Assembly: GCA_021613375.1 (NCBI GenBank)
Contig: CM038725.1
Location: forward strand, 8,285,089 to 8,349,088
Source of the DNA: Megaleporinus macrocephalus
Lineage: Eukaryota > Chordata > Actinopteri > Characiformes > Anostomidae
Length of the DNA stretch: 64,000 nt
Direction: 5' to 3'
Shown here: positions 35,365-45,830 of the stretch, in pieces
Layout: each line of letters starts with the position of its first letter
Position numbering within the stretch: position 1 is the stretch's first letter
Notes under the pieces: generated by a model
Database searches by the model: none
What the model saw: the letters and a program-made list of their open reading frames with translations, nothing else
Told to the model about the DNA's origin: nothing
Made by a program: the position numbers and the translations under genes

Positions 35365-35653
35365 ATACACTCGGTTGCCAGTTTATTAGAAATGCCTACC
35401 TTATCCCCACATTCAGTGGCCAGGTTATCTACCACACATTATAACCCACCAGTTACTTCATTAAAACCACCCCCCTGTATCTACAGTCATTGTCTATTGT
35501 CTGTTTATCAGCTCCACTGACGCTATAGCAACACTTTGTAGTTCTATACTTACAGACTGTAGTCCATCTGATTCTCTGTATACTATACCCTGTTCTTCAA
35601 TGGACAGAACCCCCACAGGACCCCCACAGCGCAGGTATTATTTGGGTGGTGGG

Positions 35654-36162
35654 CAAGGATGGATTAAGGATAGTCTGGGCCCCTGGGCAACTCTTTAACC
35701 CCCCCAACCTGCGCCCCTTGTGATCAAGGGCCCTCTAATCTCTCGAGCCCCCTGGTAGAGGCTCTCATAACCAGGGCCCTCTAAAATTATGCCCCCCTCT
35801 TTCCTAGGACCCCTAATAGCCAGAAGCCAAAGTCAAAGCAGTGTCACAACTCCTTGTCCTTTTTCATAAGGGGCCAAAAAGCATGGCTAAGGCCCCCAAA
35901 AGCATTGCTAGGGCCCCGAGAAGCATGGCTAGGGCCCCCAAATGCATGGCTAGGGGCTCCAAAAGCATGGCTAGGAGCCTCAAAAGCATGGCTAGGGCCC
36001 CCAAGAGGTCCTGGGGTCCAAGTCCCTAAATGGAGGGCCCTCAAAAATAAAAATATATTGTATCATGTTGATAGGCATCGCAAAATGTTTTGGGCCAGGG
36101 CCCCCTGACCTCAAGGGCCCCTGGGCGCTGTCCTCACTGGCCCGGTAAGTAATCCGGCCATG
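35654..36162. mobile_element. hAT-like insertion with perfect 8-bp duplication
   Basis: The element is flanked on both sides by the identical octamer GTGGTGGG (35646-35653 and 36163-36170). The left end is CAAGGATGGATTA and the right end, reverse-complemented, is CATGGCCGGATTA. The host sequence is continuous once the insert and one octamer are removed. It is 509 bp, rich in GGGCCC words, with an internal 21-bp tandem repeat at about 35879-36005. It is non-coding. Confidence 0.85.
35879..36005 (+). repeat. 21-bp tandem repeat inside the hAT-like element
   Basis: About six copies of AAGCATGGCTAGGGCCCCCA plus one base occur. The period is a multiple of three, so it gives short open frames with a 7-residue repeat (APKSMAR) on one strand and Pro/Ser-rich repeats on the other. 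These are not genes. Confidence 0.9.
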
Positions 36163-36633
36163 GTGGTGGGTTATTCTCAGCATTGCAGTAACACTGACAT
36201 GGTGGTGGTGGTATGTAAATGTGTGTTGTGCTCGTACGAGTAGATCAGACACAGCAGTGCTGCTGGAGTTCACTGATCACTCTTATAGACACGCCTAGTG
36301 TGCTGGTCCACTGTGTACATGTAAAGTTGGAAATGGTAGATCATCTGCTGCTGCACAGTTTGTGTTCCTCTAGTCCTTCATCAGTGGTCACGGGACACCA
36401 CCCACAGGACACTGTTGTCTGGATGTTGCTGGCTGGTGGACAATTCTCAGTCCAGCAGTGACCCTGATGTGTTTAAACACTCCAGCAGCAGCACTGCTGT
36501 GTCTGATCCACAACGCACACTAACACCCCACCACCATGTCAGTGTCACTGCAGTGCTGAGAATGATCCATCTCCCTAATAGTTCCTGCTCTGTGGTGGTC
36601 CTGTGTGAATCAGATGGACTTCAGTCTGTAATA

Positions 36634-36855
36634 TCTCTTCGCTGTCCATGCTAGCACATGTAACTTTTTTATTTTAAAGTTTTTTATTTACTTCAACTTA
36701 CAATATATTATTATACTTTATATATTTTGTATTTATTTTTATTATTTCTTTTTTTTTGTTATCTTTATCTATTGGTGAATGAAGGAACAGCAAAGTAAGA
36801 ATTTCATTGTACAGTGTTTCTGTTGTGCATATGACAATAAAACTCTTGAATCTTA
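36634..36855 (+). mobile_element. LINE 3' end (L2-like), relative of 7290-7500
   Basis: It contains 'tctattggtgaatgaaggaa', 'gtaagaatttcattgtacag' and 'atgacaataaaactcttgaa', parallel to the copy near 7400. The TTGAATC tail is only one or two units long here. Confidence 0.65.
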
Positions 36856-37062
36856 ATTTTCATTTTTCTACATCATTTGAACACAACAGCTGGACTTGAA
36901 ATTGTGTACAATTTCCATAATAAATGGACCAATAGAAATGCATTAAAATTACTTGAAAAATATTCTGGTTTCATTGACTTACACTGAAAGTAAAGACAGT
37001 TTTTGGCCTCTCCTGTAAAGTTCCTATTTTGCAGATACTTGTTTTTCATTGGACAGCGACGA
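36856..37062. mobile_element. Family A MITE, right-hand part
   Basis: It ends TTTTTCATTGGACAGCGACG at 37061, the intact family terminus, followed by an AT-rich run. The body has 'aatggaccaatagaaatgca' and 'ttggcctctcctgtaaagtt'. The left terminus is missing at the junction with the LINE tail. Confidence 0.75.
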
Positions 37063-38039
37063 TATATATATTTATATAATTTCTTTTCTTAAATAAAAGA
37101 AGTGGAGTTATATTTTAAAGAAGCACAAGCAAGTTCTAACAATTCTATTAAAGTGTGAGTGAAGTAGTAATTAGTTATAGATTCAGTTTACTGGGTTACT
37201 ACCAGAACACAGGGGAGGTGTACCTGAAAAACCCACCAGTGAGTATACAAGGTAGCTGTTTCTTCTAAATGAGCAACTCGGTGTATAGAGAGCTGTGTGA
37301 CTCCCTTTAGGCCTGGTCAGCCTTCGGGCACTTTTTTTGAGCCTCCCACTTTCTGTGGTCGCTTTTTCCTCACCCATTGAAATTTATGAATCCAATTTTG
37401 CCTTTAGCCCTTGCATTTGGAGCCCCCCCCCCCCGTTTCTTCCCTTCGTCCAATTTGAGGAGAGTGCTGAGAGTCAATAAAAATGCAATCGGGCCATGTG
37501 AAATTTCATGGTCCCATGAAGGTTGGCCACTGCAAAGTCATGGCTATTTCCGTGCAATATATGGCGGCATTATTGGCCTCCAGTAAAAGGACACAGTAGT
37601 CAGTATTGCTCGAATGGAGAAACTTCTTGCATATTAGACACACAAATGACCTTTTGTTCACACCATTCCTTCCTCGTCTTTCAGGAGATGCTATCATGCC
37701 TACGTATTACAGGGGATTTATACTGTGAGACTGATAAAAGTGGGTATTGGATGTCAAACTGGTGTTACACTCACAGCTGATATAATGTTTCAGGCCTCAC
37801 TTTCAAACCGAAATCTAGGAAACCTTCTTTAACCTGGCAGGAGAAGGAAAAGATGTTCTTAGGTGTTAATGGAATGTTTAATGAAAGTTACAGAAAGATA
37901 GAGACACGGTCACACGTTGCCTTGCTCAGTGTGCAAGACTAAAGCTGGACCAGATGTCTACAAATCCTTCATAGTTCAGTTTGCTATCTAGTTAACTCAA
38001 CGGCCTTGTTCAGACTGCCCACCAGTGAGAACCTGTAGA
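37063..38039. other. Unique DNA, no gene seen
   Basis: A C-run lies at about 37424-37435. Overlapping open frames at 37377-37780 have no recognisable domain. Confidence 0.4.
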
Positions 38040-39690
38040 AGGTTTTAGATCACTACCAGCCAAACGTTTTAGATCACTACCAGCCAAACGTTTTAGTACA
38101 CTACCAGCCAAACGTTTTAGTACACTACCAGCCAAACGTTTTAGTACACTACCAGCCAAACGTTTTAGTACACTACCAGTCAAACGTTTTACTACACTAC
38201 CAGACAAACGTTTTAGATCACTACCAGTCAAACGTTTTAGTACACTACCAGCCAAACGTTTTAGTACACTTCCAGCCAAACGTTTTAGTACACTACCAGC
38301 CAAACGTTTTAGTACACTACCAGCCAAACGTTTTAGATACACTACCAGCCAAACGTTTTAGTACACTACCAGCCAAACGTTTTAGATACACTACCAGCCA
38401 AACGTTTTAGTACACTTCCAGTCAAACGTTTTACTACACTACCAGACAAACGTTTTAGATCACTACCAGCCAAACGTTTTAGTACACTACCAGCCAAACG
38501 TTTTAGTACACTTCCAGTCAAACGTTTTACTACACTACCAGACAAACGTTTTAGTACACTACCAGTCAAACGTTTTAGATCACTACCAGACAAACGTTTT
38601 AGATCACTACCAGTCAAACGTTTTAGATACACTACCAGCCAAACGTTTTAGATACACTACCAGACAAACGTTTTAGTACACTTCCAGTCAAACGTTTTAC
38701 TACACTACCAGTCAAACGTTTTAGTACACTACCAGTCAAACGTTTTAGATACACTACCAGTCAAACGTTTTAGTACACTTCCAGCCAAACGTTTTAGATC
38801 ACTACCAGCCAAACGTTTTAGTACACTTCCAGTCAAACGTTTTAGTACACTACCAGTCAAACGTTTTAGATCACTACCAGACAAACGTTTTAGATCACTA
38901 CCAGTCAAACGTTTTAGATACACTACCAGCCAAACGTTTTAGATACACTACCAGACAAACGTTTTAGTACACTACAAGTCAAACGTTTTAGATCACCACC
39001 AGCCAAACGTTTTAGTACACTACCAGTCAAACGTTTTAGTACACTTCCAGTCAAACGTTTTACTACACTACCAGACAAACGTTTTAGTACACTACCAGTC
39101 AAACGTTTTAGATCACCACCAGCCAAACGTTTTAGTACACTTCCAGCCAAACGTTTTAGATCACTACCAGCCAAACGTTTTAGTACACTTCCAGTCAAAC
39201 GTTTTAGTACACTACAAGACAAACGTTTTAGAACACTACCAGTCAAACGTTTTAGATCAATAACAGACAAAGGTTTTAGAACACGACCAGTCAAACATTT
39301 TAAATCACTACCTGACAAACGTTTTAGAACACTACCAGTCAAAAATTTTAGATCACTACCTGACAAACGTTTTAGAACACTACCAGTCAATCGTTTTAGA
39401 TACACTACCAGCCAAAAATTTTAGTACACTACCAGCCAAATGTTTTAGTACACTTCCAGCCAAACGCTTTAGTACACTACCAGCCAAACGTTTTAGTACA
39501 CTACCAGTCAAACGTTTTAGTACACTACCAGTCAGACGTTTTAGTACACTTCCAGCCAAACGTTTTAGTACACTACCAGTCAAACGTTTTAGTACACTTC
39601 CAGCCAAACGTTTTAGTACACTTCCAGCCAAACGTTTTAATACACTACCAGCCAAATGTTTTAGTACACTACCAGCCAAACGTTTTGGAA
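38040..39690 (+). repeat. 24-bp satellite resembling a Tc1-like terminus (array 1)
   Basis: About 68 tandem copies of CACTACCAGCCAAACGTTTT plus AGTA occur, with variants (CCAGTC, CCAGAC, AGATCA, AGATACA). The core is nearly the transposon terminus CACTACCAGTCAAAAGTTTT seen at 1147. Every unit holds the 8-bp palindrome AAACGTTT with one CpG. Blocks of variants recur, indicating higher-order duplication. Reading the minus strand gives long frames of 8-residue repeats (VLKRLAGS), an effect of a period divisible by three. Confidence 0.95.
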
Positions 39691-40206
39691 TAGAATTCTT
39701 AGAATTCTGAAGACATTTAGGTCTGAATGTTTTGAAAGGTGAGTTTAAATAGTGAAGTTGGAACCTACCTTCGAAAATACTTCTAAAACAAACATTTTAC
39801 TGCATTTATACCTTTTATATAATTGTTTATATAGCACAACTTTAAGAAATGGCATGTTAGAAGGCACCTGCATCTGTTATAAGTGTTTTTTGAGTTTGTA
39901 TGTTCAAATCGAATATATTTCAAACATTGCTTTGATAACACATACAATACAGGTGATACGAGTGCCTTGTTTGGATCTCTCTTCCACATGTTGGTTGAAA
40001 AAGAGCGGGTCTGCATCTGTATTCCACCTCTCAAACCATGTTGTGTTACATAAAGAGTCTGGGGAGCGTCTCCCTGGAGCATTACAGTACAAAGGTGGAG
40101 CATCGCTTTGAACAGCGCAGCTATGATCTAAGTGTTGAAATGCTTTTTTAGATTCCGAGCCCTATGTAGGATGTAACACCAGAGGTCTTTTAAAGATCTA
40201 CATCAT
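39691..40206. other. Array flank and unique DNA
   Basis: The flank at 39725-39800 ('gtttaaatagtgaagttgga', 'aaacattttactgcattt') resembles the left interior of the family D element near 4430. This suggests the 24-bp array grew from that element's left end. Open frames on both strands at 39752-40111 have no recognisable domain. Confidence 0.4.
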
Positions 40207-40415
40207 CAGTCAAAAACCTACCCAGGTTTTCCTTATTTGTACTATTTTAATAGTACAAATATTAACGAGTAATTGGGATACATATTGAATTATTCCTGGA
40301 CCAGATCTAATCATCTTTGGTTGTGCTTTAAAGAATGTTTGTTTATAGTGAGGCTCATTTGCTCTAATGCAGTTTTACATACTTTGAACATTCTGGCCAG
40401 TAGCTTCATAAGGAA

Positions 40416-40418
<3 letters not shown>
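40207..40418 (-). mobile_element. Tc1-like family D right block, minus strand
   Basis: It starts CAGTCAAAAACCTACCCAGG, a degraded terminus, and contains 'tgaggctcatttgctctaat' and 'catactttgaacattctggc', the reverse complement of words at 10740-10780. It runs into an (AT)n tract. Confidence 0.7.

Positions 40419-40482
<64 letters not shown>
40419..40482. repeat. (TA)n microsatellite
   Basis: A pure TA run lies between a family D block and a family A MITE half. Confidence 0.95.
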
Positions 40483-40484
<2 letters not shown>

Positions 40485-40489
40485 AACCA

Positions 40490-40605
40490 TAATTTTCTCC
40501 AAGCTGCTTTGGAGCACTTCTATTGGTCCATTCATCATGAAATTCTCACACAATGTAAATGACTATTGGTTAGTTCAAATGACGTAGAAAACTCTAAATC
40601 GACTA
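40490..40605. mobile_element. Family A MITE, half copy
   Basis: It contains 'tctccaagctgctttggagc', 'cttctattggtccattcatc' and 'tcacacaatgtaaatgacta', then breaks off at another (AT)n run. Confidence 0.7.
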
Positions 40606-40639
40606 TATATATATGTATATATATATATATATATATATA

Positions 40640-40953
40640 CACTACTGCTCAAAAGTTTAGGATCACTTTAGTATTTATAGTATTTAATATTGTCCATTTT
40701 ACAATTAATGTAAATGTATCAGATTATTTTACAGAATAAAAATGTTTGTATTAAAGCCTATTTTGCATATAGTCTTATTATCAACAATTCTCAGTCTCAA
40801 TCCGCAATTCTCAGCTTGCTGACCGACTCAAAATGACCAGAAAGAAACAACTTTCTTTAGAGACCCGTCAGTCCATTGTTGTGTTAAGGAAGGAAGATAC
40901 TCCATTGAAAACAAGAACATTTCACTGTGATCCCAAACTTTTGAGCGGTAGTG
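40640..40953 (+). mobile_element. Internally deleted Tc1 element, both termini intact
   Basis: The left end is CACTACTGCTCAAAAGTTTA and the right end, reverse-complemented, is CACTACCGCTCAAAAGTTTG. Both are flanked by TA. The 314-bp interior keeps the N-terminus of a transposase (40833 onward) and lacks the catalytic domain, so it is a non-autonomous deletion derivative. The left end abuts a (TA)n run. Confidence 0.85.
40833..40907 (+). pseudogene. Tc1 transposase N-terminal remnant
   Basis: The frame opens MTRKKQLSLETRQSIVVLRK, which fits the start of the paired-like helix-turn-helix DNA-binding domain of Tc1-like transposases (LS-x-ETR-x-x-IV-x-L pattern). Similarity stops after about 24 residues, where the internal deletion joins to the right terminus. 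None of the catalytic DDE domain is present. A full Tc1 transposase is about 340 residues. Confidence 0.75.
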
Positions 40954-41978
40954 TATATAATGTGTGTGTGGATCCAAACATTCGACTGATACTGTAATTA
41001 GAACAATTTCTTTATATAAGCTACTTAGAAACATGGTAATTGCACTCGTGCTCATGGAAACTGAAGCAACTTCTACAACCCAGGCAAAAAAAAACAAAAA
41101 AAAAAAAACACTGGCATATGCAACATATAGTGAAACCCTTCATCTCCAGGGCTGATGTTTCAATTACAGGCGTGTGACAAAGTGCGCTCGTTATGTGGCT
41201 GCAAGCTGCGGCTCATTGTCTTGGAAACCGTTTTTGATATCCCAGGACTGCCAGCTTCAATTTGCGGTTCTGAATGTCACTCACACAAAGAGGGGAAACA
41301 AGCGCTCCCTGAAGCCTGGAGCTAATGAGCGATCATCACAATTAAAGATACTATCAAGAGGGCCACTGCAGTGTTACTAATGGCAACCAGGAAGGAACAA
41401 GAAAAAAGGGTCTGCACTTGAGGAGGCGCCGTGTAGAGACGCATGTTTGTTCTTCTTAGAAAAAAGAAAACCTGAGTAACATGGTCCTGCGCGGAAGTCC
41501 GAGACCACCCCTCGTTTATTTAAACAGCAGTGAAATAAATGGGGATATATATTTTTTTACAGTAGAGTAGATATAAGATGATCCACTTGTCTGAAGAAGT
41601 TAGTACATATAAATATAGTAAATCTCCTGAACACAGGATGGTTGCACAGCTTAAGCAGTGAAGGAACATGGGATGAATAAACGACAAGTAGAGGAGTGCT
41701 GGTCAGTGTGTTTGGGGATCTGTCTTAAAATAATACAGGCAGTTTAGTGGTTCGTTCTCTATGGGAGGAAATTCCAGAAAAAAAAAATCAGAAAAATCCA
41801 GAAAAAAATGTGTTGATATTTTGAAAATGCAACCAATGAGCAACCATAACTAGAGACTGAAATATAAAGCTGTAGATAAAATGAGACAACAACCATACAT
41901 GACTTGGTAGACCACCAAAACTGTCACTAACCAATCAACAGCACTTAAAACTTCTTTTGTCAAGAGAAAGAGGCTAAA
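40954..41978. other. Unique DNA, no gene recognised
   Basis: An A-rich tract lies at 41086-41110. The frames at 40964-41380 lack domains. The 41170-41480 part has balanced composition. Confidence 0.4.
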
Positions 41979-42175
41979 ATATCAGTGCTGTCCAATGAAA
42001 AATATGTTTCTCCATGTTTGTTGATTTTTAGTTTTTTGTGTCGTTTGAGCATGGCTGACATCATTTACGTGGGGTGAAAATTTTATAAAGAATGGTCCAA
42101 TGCAATTTCTGGTTCCATTGACTTCTATTGTAGGTGAAGACTGTTTTTGTCCTGTGAAGTTTCCATTATTTACAT
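41979..42175. mobile_element. Family A MITE, diverged copy
   Basis: It starts TATCAGTGCTGTCCAATGAA and contains 'tggttccattgacttctatt' and 'cctgtgaagtttccattatt', ending before a short (TA)n run at 42187-42199. Confidence 0.65.
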
Positions 42176-42234
42176 AAACCTGAGTATATATATATATATC
42201 TGGGAGCTCATATAAACTCCTAACTTCTGCCATT

Positions 42235-42749
42235 CCACCTATCACTGATCCAGCTTGCCTTGTCTATATAACCTGAATACTGTTCCTGTCTCAGTTTATT
42301 ACTGGGACTTGTTTATTATTGTTTGTGTTTCTGTTTTTTGTCTCTGTTTTTCTCTCTTGTGTATGTATTTTGACCTTTTTGGATTTCGACCTTAGCTCTC
42401 CATCTGACTACGTATACTCTAAGCCGACACATGTCTGTTTGCTCAGTTCTGAACTTTACCTGATTTTGAATTACCCTTTTGCTATTAAAGCTATTCAGCC
42501 TAACCTCAGCTGCACACCAAGCCGTCTTTGTCCGAACCCCTCACAGTGGGTTTGCAGTCTCTGCGTTGCTGCATGAGTTCTGAGACAGTTTCCTTTGAGT
42601 CGTATTCCCTGCGTTTGATTTCTGTCTCCTGCTTTTATGATCAGGGGTCTGTGTCTAATTTTGCCTGCCTGTGTTTTGACCCCTGCCTGCCCTGATTACG
42701 AGTATTGGAAGTCACTGTGCACTTGAACGACTCCGCCTCCGACATTACA
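42235..42749 (+). mobile_element. LTR-like sequence
   Basis: A T/C-rich block with a TATA-like TCTATATAACC near 42263 and a possible ATTAAA signal near 42483 ends CCGACATTACA, similar in style to the LTR at 49516-49872. A TG start and target duplication were not found. No coding region of a retrotransposon is attached. Confidence 0.35.
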
Positions 42750-42829
42750 TTTATTTATTGCTGAGGCTTCTGGGTCATTTTCTGCTGAATATAAGTTTTT
42801 CTCCTGACCCTGAGAAATGAATTATTTGT

Positions 42830-43483
42830 ACTTGATGGCTCACTTGAAGTGAGTTATTATTTTTCAGATTACTTTTTATTCTACTACTTACATTTACACT
42901 CTATTATCAGTACTTTCTACTCCTTACATTTTAAACATAGCCTCGTTACTCATATTTCATTTCAGCTTGTTTTCATTCATGTACATTTACATTCCAGTAA
43001 AGATTATTAATAACATGTCTTTGAAGTTTGACTTCATTACAATACTTATAGACAACTAATCATCATATCTTCTGCTCCATGAATCACATGTTAATGTTCA
43101 GTAGTAACAGATATGCTTCTTTAATATATTTACATTGTACTAAACTACATTCATGTTTAATGGGTGTATATGGGCTGAAACAGGAAGCCTAGCGCATCCC
43201 AAATTTATCAACATTAACATTTTAATATAACATTAGAAGAACATTTAGAAGAATGTTTTTTGGGGAGGTGGGCTTGTGCACTATAGACCCCTGTGGTGCG
43301 GCCTATGCTTTTGTCCTTAATGGCATTTTTTCCACATTACTTTTACTTTTACTTTTATACTTTAAGGGGTTTTGAAAGCAGTACTTTTATACTTTTACTG
43401 GAGTAAAAAGCTTGAGTCGATGCTTATATAGATAGTATCTATACTTATACCTAAGTAATGAATGTGAGTACTTTTGACACCTT
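42830..43483 (+). mobile_element. Non-autonomous element family C, unexpanded copy
   Basis: It shares with 53525-56025 the words 'taaacatagcctcgttactc' (one base different there), 'acaggaagcctagcgcatcc' and 'agtacttttatacttttact'. The internal 36-bp segment is present in only about two copies. The right terminus 'gtgagtacttttgacacctt' matches the other copy. Its left end is worn. It interrupts or abuts a family D block at 43487. Confidence 0.75.
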
Positions 43484-43486
43484 TGC

Positions 43487-43725
43487 TCCTCATGAAGTTG
43501 CTGGTCAGAATGTTCAAAGTATGTAAACCTGCATCAGAGCAAATGAGCTCATTTCTAAAAGACCCTCTAAACATTCTTTAATCACAACCAGATGTTTTAT
43601 TCTGCTCCAGCAATAATTGAATAAGTGTGATTGTATAGTCTTCACAGTTATCCACTAATATTAGTACTATTAAAATAATAGAAAATAAGAAGAACCTGTT
43701 AGGTGTGTTTTTGATTGATACTGAT
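43487..43725 (+). mobile_element. Tc1-like family D right block, partial
   Basis: It starts inside the element at 'ctcctcatgaagttgctggt' and continues through 'catcagagcaaatgagctca' to 'ctgttaggtgtgtttttgat'. The terminus is degraded. Confidence 0.7.
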
Positions 43726-44315
43726 GTTGTTTTACTATATAGAGTGTTAAAATATAATTACACAGTCACTAGCGATTAGGTTAAGAAACACTGGAATGTT
43801 CTCTTAAACATGTTACTGGTTAAAGCACAGCATATCCTACATGATGTAATGGGATTAAATTTGTTTTAATGAAGTAATTAATTTTCATTGCCTTTTCAAT
43901 CAATGAGTTTTTGTTTAATTCCTTTCTGTTCTTTCCAAATGGTTTTCTATGCTAATGTGACAGATAAATCCGATAAGACGCTTGCCGTATTACTTTAATC
44001 ATATATCTGCAATAATTGCTTTATTTTCATTGTTATAATGGTTATTATTAATGATAATAGCTGTTGTCGCAGCTGGGTGATTGATAAACTTTGTTTTTCT
44101 CTCCGGGGATAAGAAAGCGAGACAGAAATTAACTTGCGCCGCTGTCGGCAGTAGCAGTCGAAGCCATTTCTGGAAATTCGTTAAGAACCAAACCAAGTGG
44201 TAAAGCTTTTCCATGCAAATGCCGGGAGCTTCAGTTTGTCATTATATGCTGTGATGTGAGTTAACAAACCATACGACTGATCTGGCTTCACGGTAGAGCA
44301 TGAAACATATAATAC
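43726..44315. other. Unique block, best candidate for a conserved non-coding element
   Basis: Between transposons lies about 500 bp of unique DNA containing TAATTA-type homeodomain cores (near 43875), TGATTGATAAAC near 44077 (PBX/HOX-like) and ATGCAAAT near 44213 (POU octamer). It lacks open frames of note. This motif cluster is what developmental enhancers often show, but single-sequence motif matches are weak evidence. Confidence 0.35.
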
Positions 44316-44612
44316 TGTATAAAGGTTTTGAGGCATCTGGGACATTATTATATTTAAAAAGCTATTTACTTTTTTAAAATATTCAATCAGTATTAATACA
44401 GTAAGTAGTGCTTTTACATACGTCAGTATGTTTATTTAACCCTTTCCAAGCTTCTCCTTGTGAAAACAACCCAGTAGTATTTACAGTTCTCATCTAATAC
44501 CTGCTTTGACTGCTCAGTACTTCATTAAGCTAAATCAGGATTCCTGCTGAAGGAACTGAACACATTCATACAATGTCTGGGGCGTCCAGGAGAAATCTGG
44601 AAATCTGGAAAT
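44316..44612 (+). mobile_element. Tc1-like family B element, truncated
   Basis: It starts 'ataaaggttttgaggcatct', a degraded terminus, and follows the family interior to 'gtctggggcgtccaggagaa'. It then stops at a small GGAAATCT tandem, so the right third is missing. Confidence 0.75.
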
Positions 44613-44689
44613 CTGTGAGTATTACTGTATGGACATGAGAAGCACTGTACAAAGTAATTTTTCTATGTCATGCTATTTTTAATCAGAAG

Positions 44690-45415
44690 GATTAAACACA
44701 AATATGGATTATCTAAACCTGGATTAGTCACAGTCTGATTATCTAAACTTGTAATGATCACAGCCTGAGTATCTAAAGCTGCATCAATCTCAACCCTAGT
44801 TAGATACTAGTCTGAGTATCTAAACTTGGATTATTCAGAGTACCCAAATCCTGATTATACCAAACCCTAGTTTGGATGCTAGTCTGAGTATCTAAACCTA
44901 GATTAGTCACAGTCTGAATATCTACACTTGGATTATTCACAGCCAGAGTATCTAAACATAGATTAGTCATAGTCTGGGTATCTAAACTTGGATTATTCAC
45001 AGCCAATGTATCTAAACCCTGATTATCTCAAACTCTAGTTGGAATACTAGTCTGAGTATCTAAACCTGGATTATTCACAGTTTGAATATCTAAACCTGGA
45101 TTAAACACAGTCTGAGTATCTAAATATAAATGTAAAACTAGTCTGAGTATCTAGACCTGGATTAATCACAGTCTAAGTGTCTAAATACAGATTAGAAAAT
45201 AGTCTGAGTATCTAAACCTGGATTAATCACAGTCTGAGAATCTAAATATAGATTTAAAACTAGTCTGAGTATCTAAACCTGGATTAATCACAGTCTGAGT
45301 ATCTAAATATAGATTTAAAACTAGTCTGAGTATTTAAACCTGGATTTATCACAGTATAAGTATATAAATATAGATTAGAAACTTGCCTGAGTGTTTAAAC
45401 CTGGATTAGATACTA
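44690..45415 (+). repeat. 30-bp minisatellite, degenerate block
   Basis: About 24 irregular units of the type 'tctgagtatctaaacctgga' plus 'ttaatcacag' occur. It is the same sequence family as the block at 46915-48610 but less homogeneous, with units of about 28-33 bp. Confidence 0.9.
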
Positions 45416-45660
45416 GTTCTTCACTCCCATAAGATTTCTGGCACTTATTTTTGAGACTGTAGCGTAAGCGTTTAGAACATTGTCACTGACCTCAATCTCA
45501 CAAAGGGTCCAGTTCAATAATAGGCCAGTGGTTCAGTTCACTGGAGCAACACATTGAATTTTAATTAAGTGTCGTCTTATTTTTCTGCCAGGTTGGCGTT
45601 TGTTAACACAGATAAACCATCGTTTAGAACGCACAGTCAACAATCATCTGAGCCAGGAAA
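45416..45660. other. Short unique spacer
   Basis: About 245 bp of non-repetitive DNA lies between the 30-bp array and the CA tract. Nothing is recognised. Confidence 0.5.
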
Positions 45661-45798
45661 TCACAATTTACACACAAACTTACACACACACATAGACACA
45701 CACACACACACACTCACATACCCCCCCCCCCCACACACACACACATACCCACACACACACACAAACTTACACATACCCACACACACACACACACATAG

Positions 45799-45830
<32 letters not shown>

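Larger units (their letters stand above)
35365..36633 (+). mobile_element. Long-TIR Tc1-like fish element, interrupted
   Basis: The left part includes 'tagtccatctgattctctgt' and 'cccccacaggacccccacag'. The right part includes 'gacacagcagtgctgctgga', 'tgtctgatccacaacgcaca' and 'catgtcagtgtcactgcagt'. The left and right arms are largely inverted copies of each other, as in the related fragment at 27468-27724. It is split by the hAT-like insertion at 35654-36162. No transposase frame is left. Confidence 0.65.

Noticed and set aside
35841..36108. Pro/Ser/Ala/Lys-rich repeat frames on both strands
   Set aside because: They are readings of the 21-bp tandem repeat inside the hAT-like element.
38010..39679. 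Minus-strand frames of up to 160 codons made of VLKRLAGS-type repeats
   Set aside because: They are readings of the 24-bp satellite, whose period is divisible by three. Units vary freely and the frame is broken wherever a unit of another length occurs.
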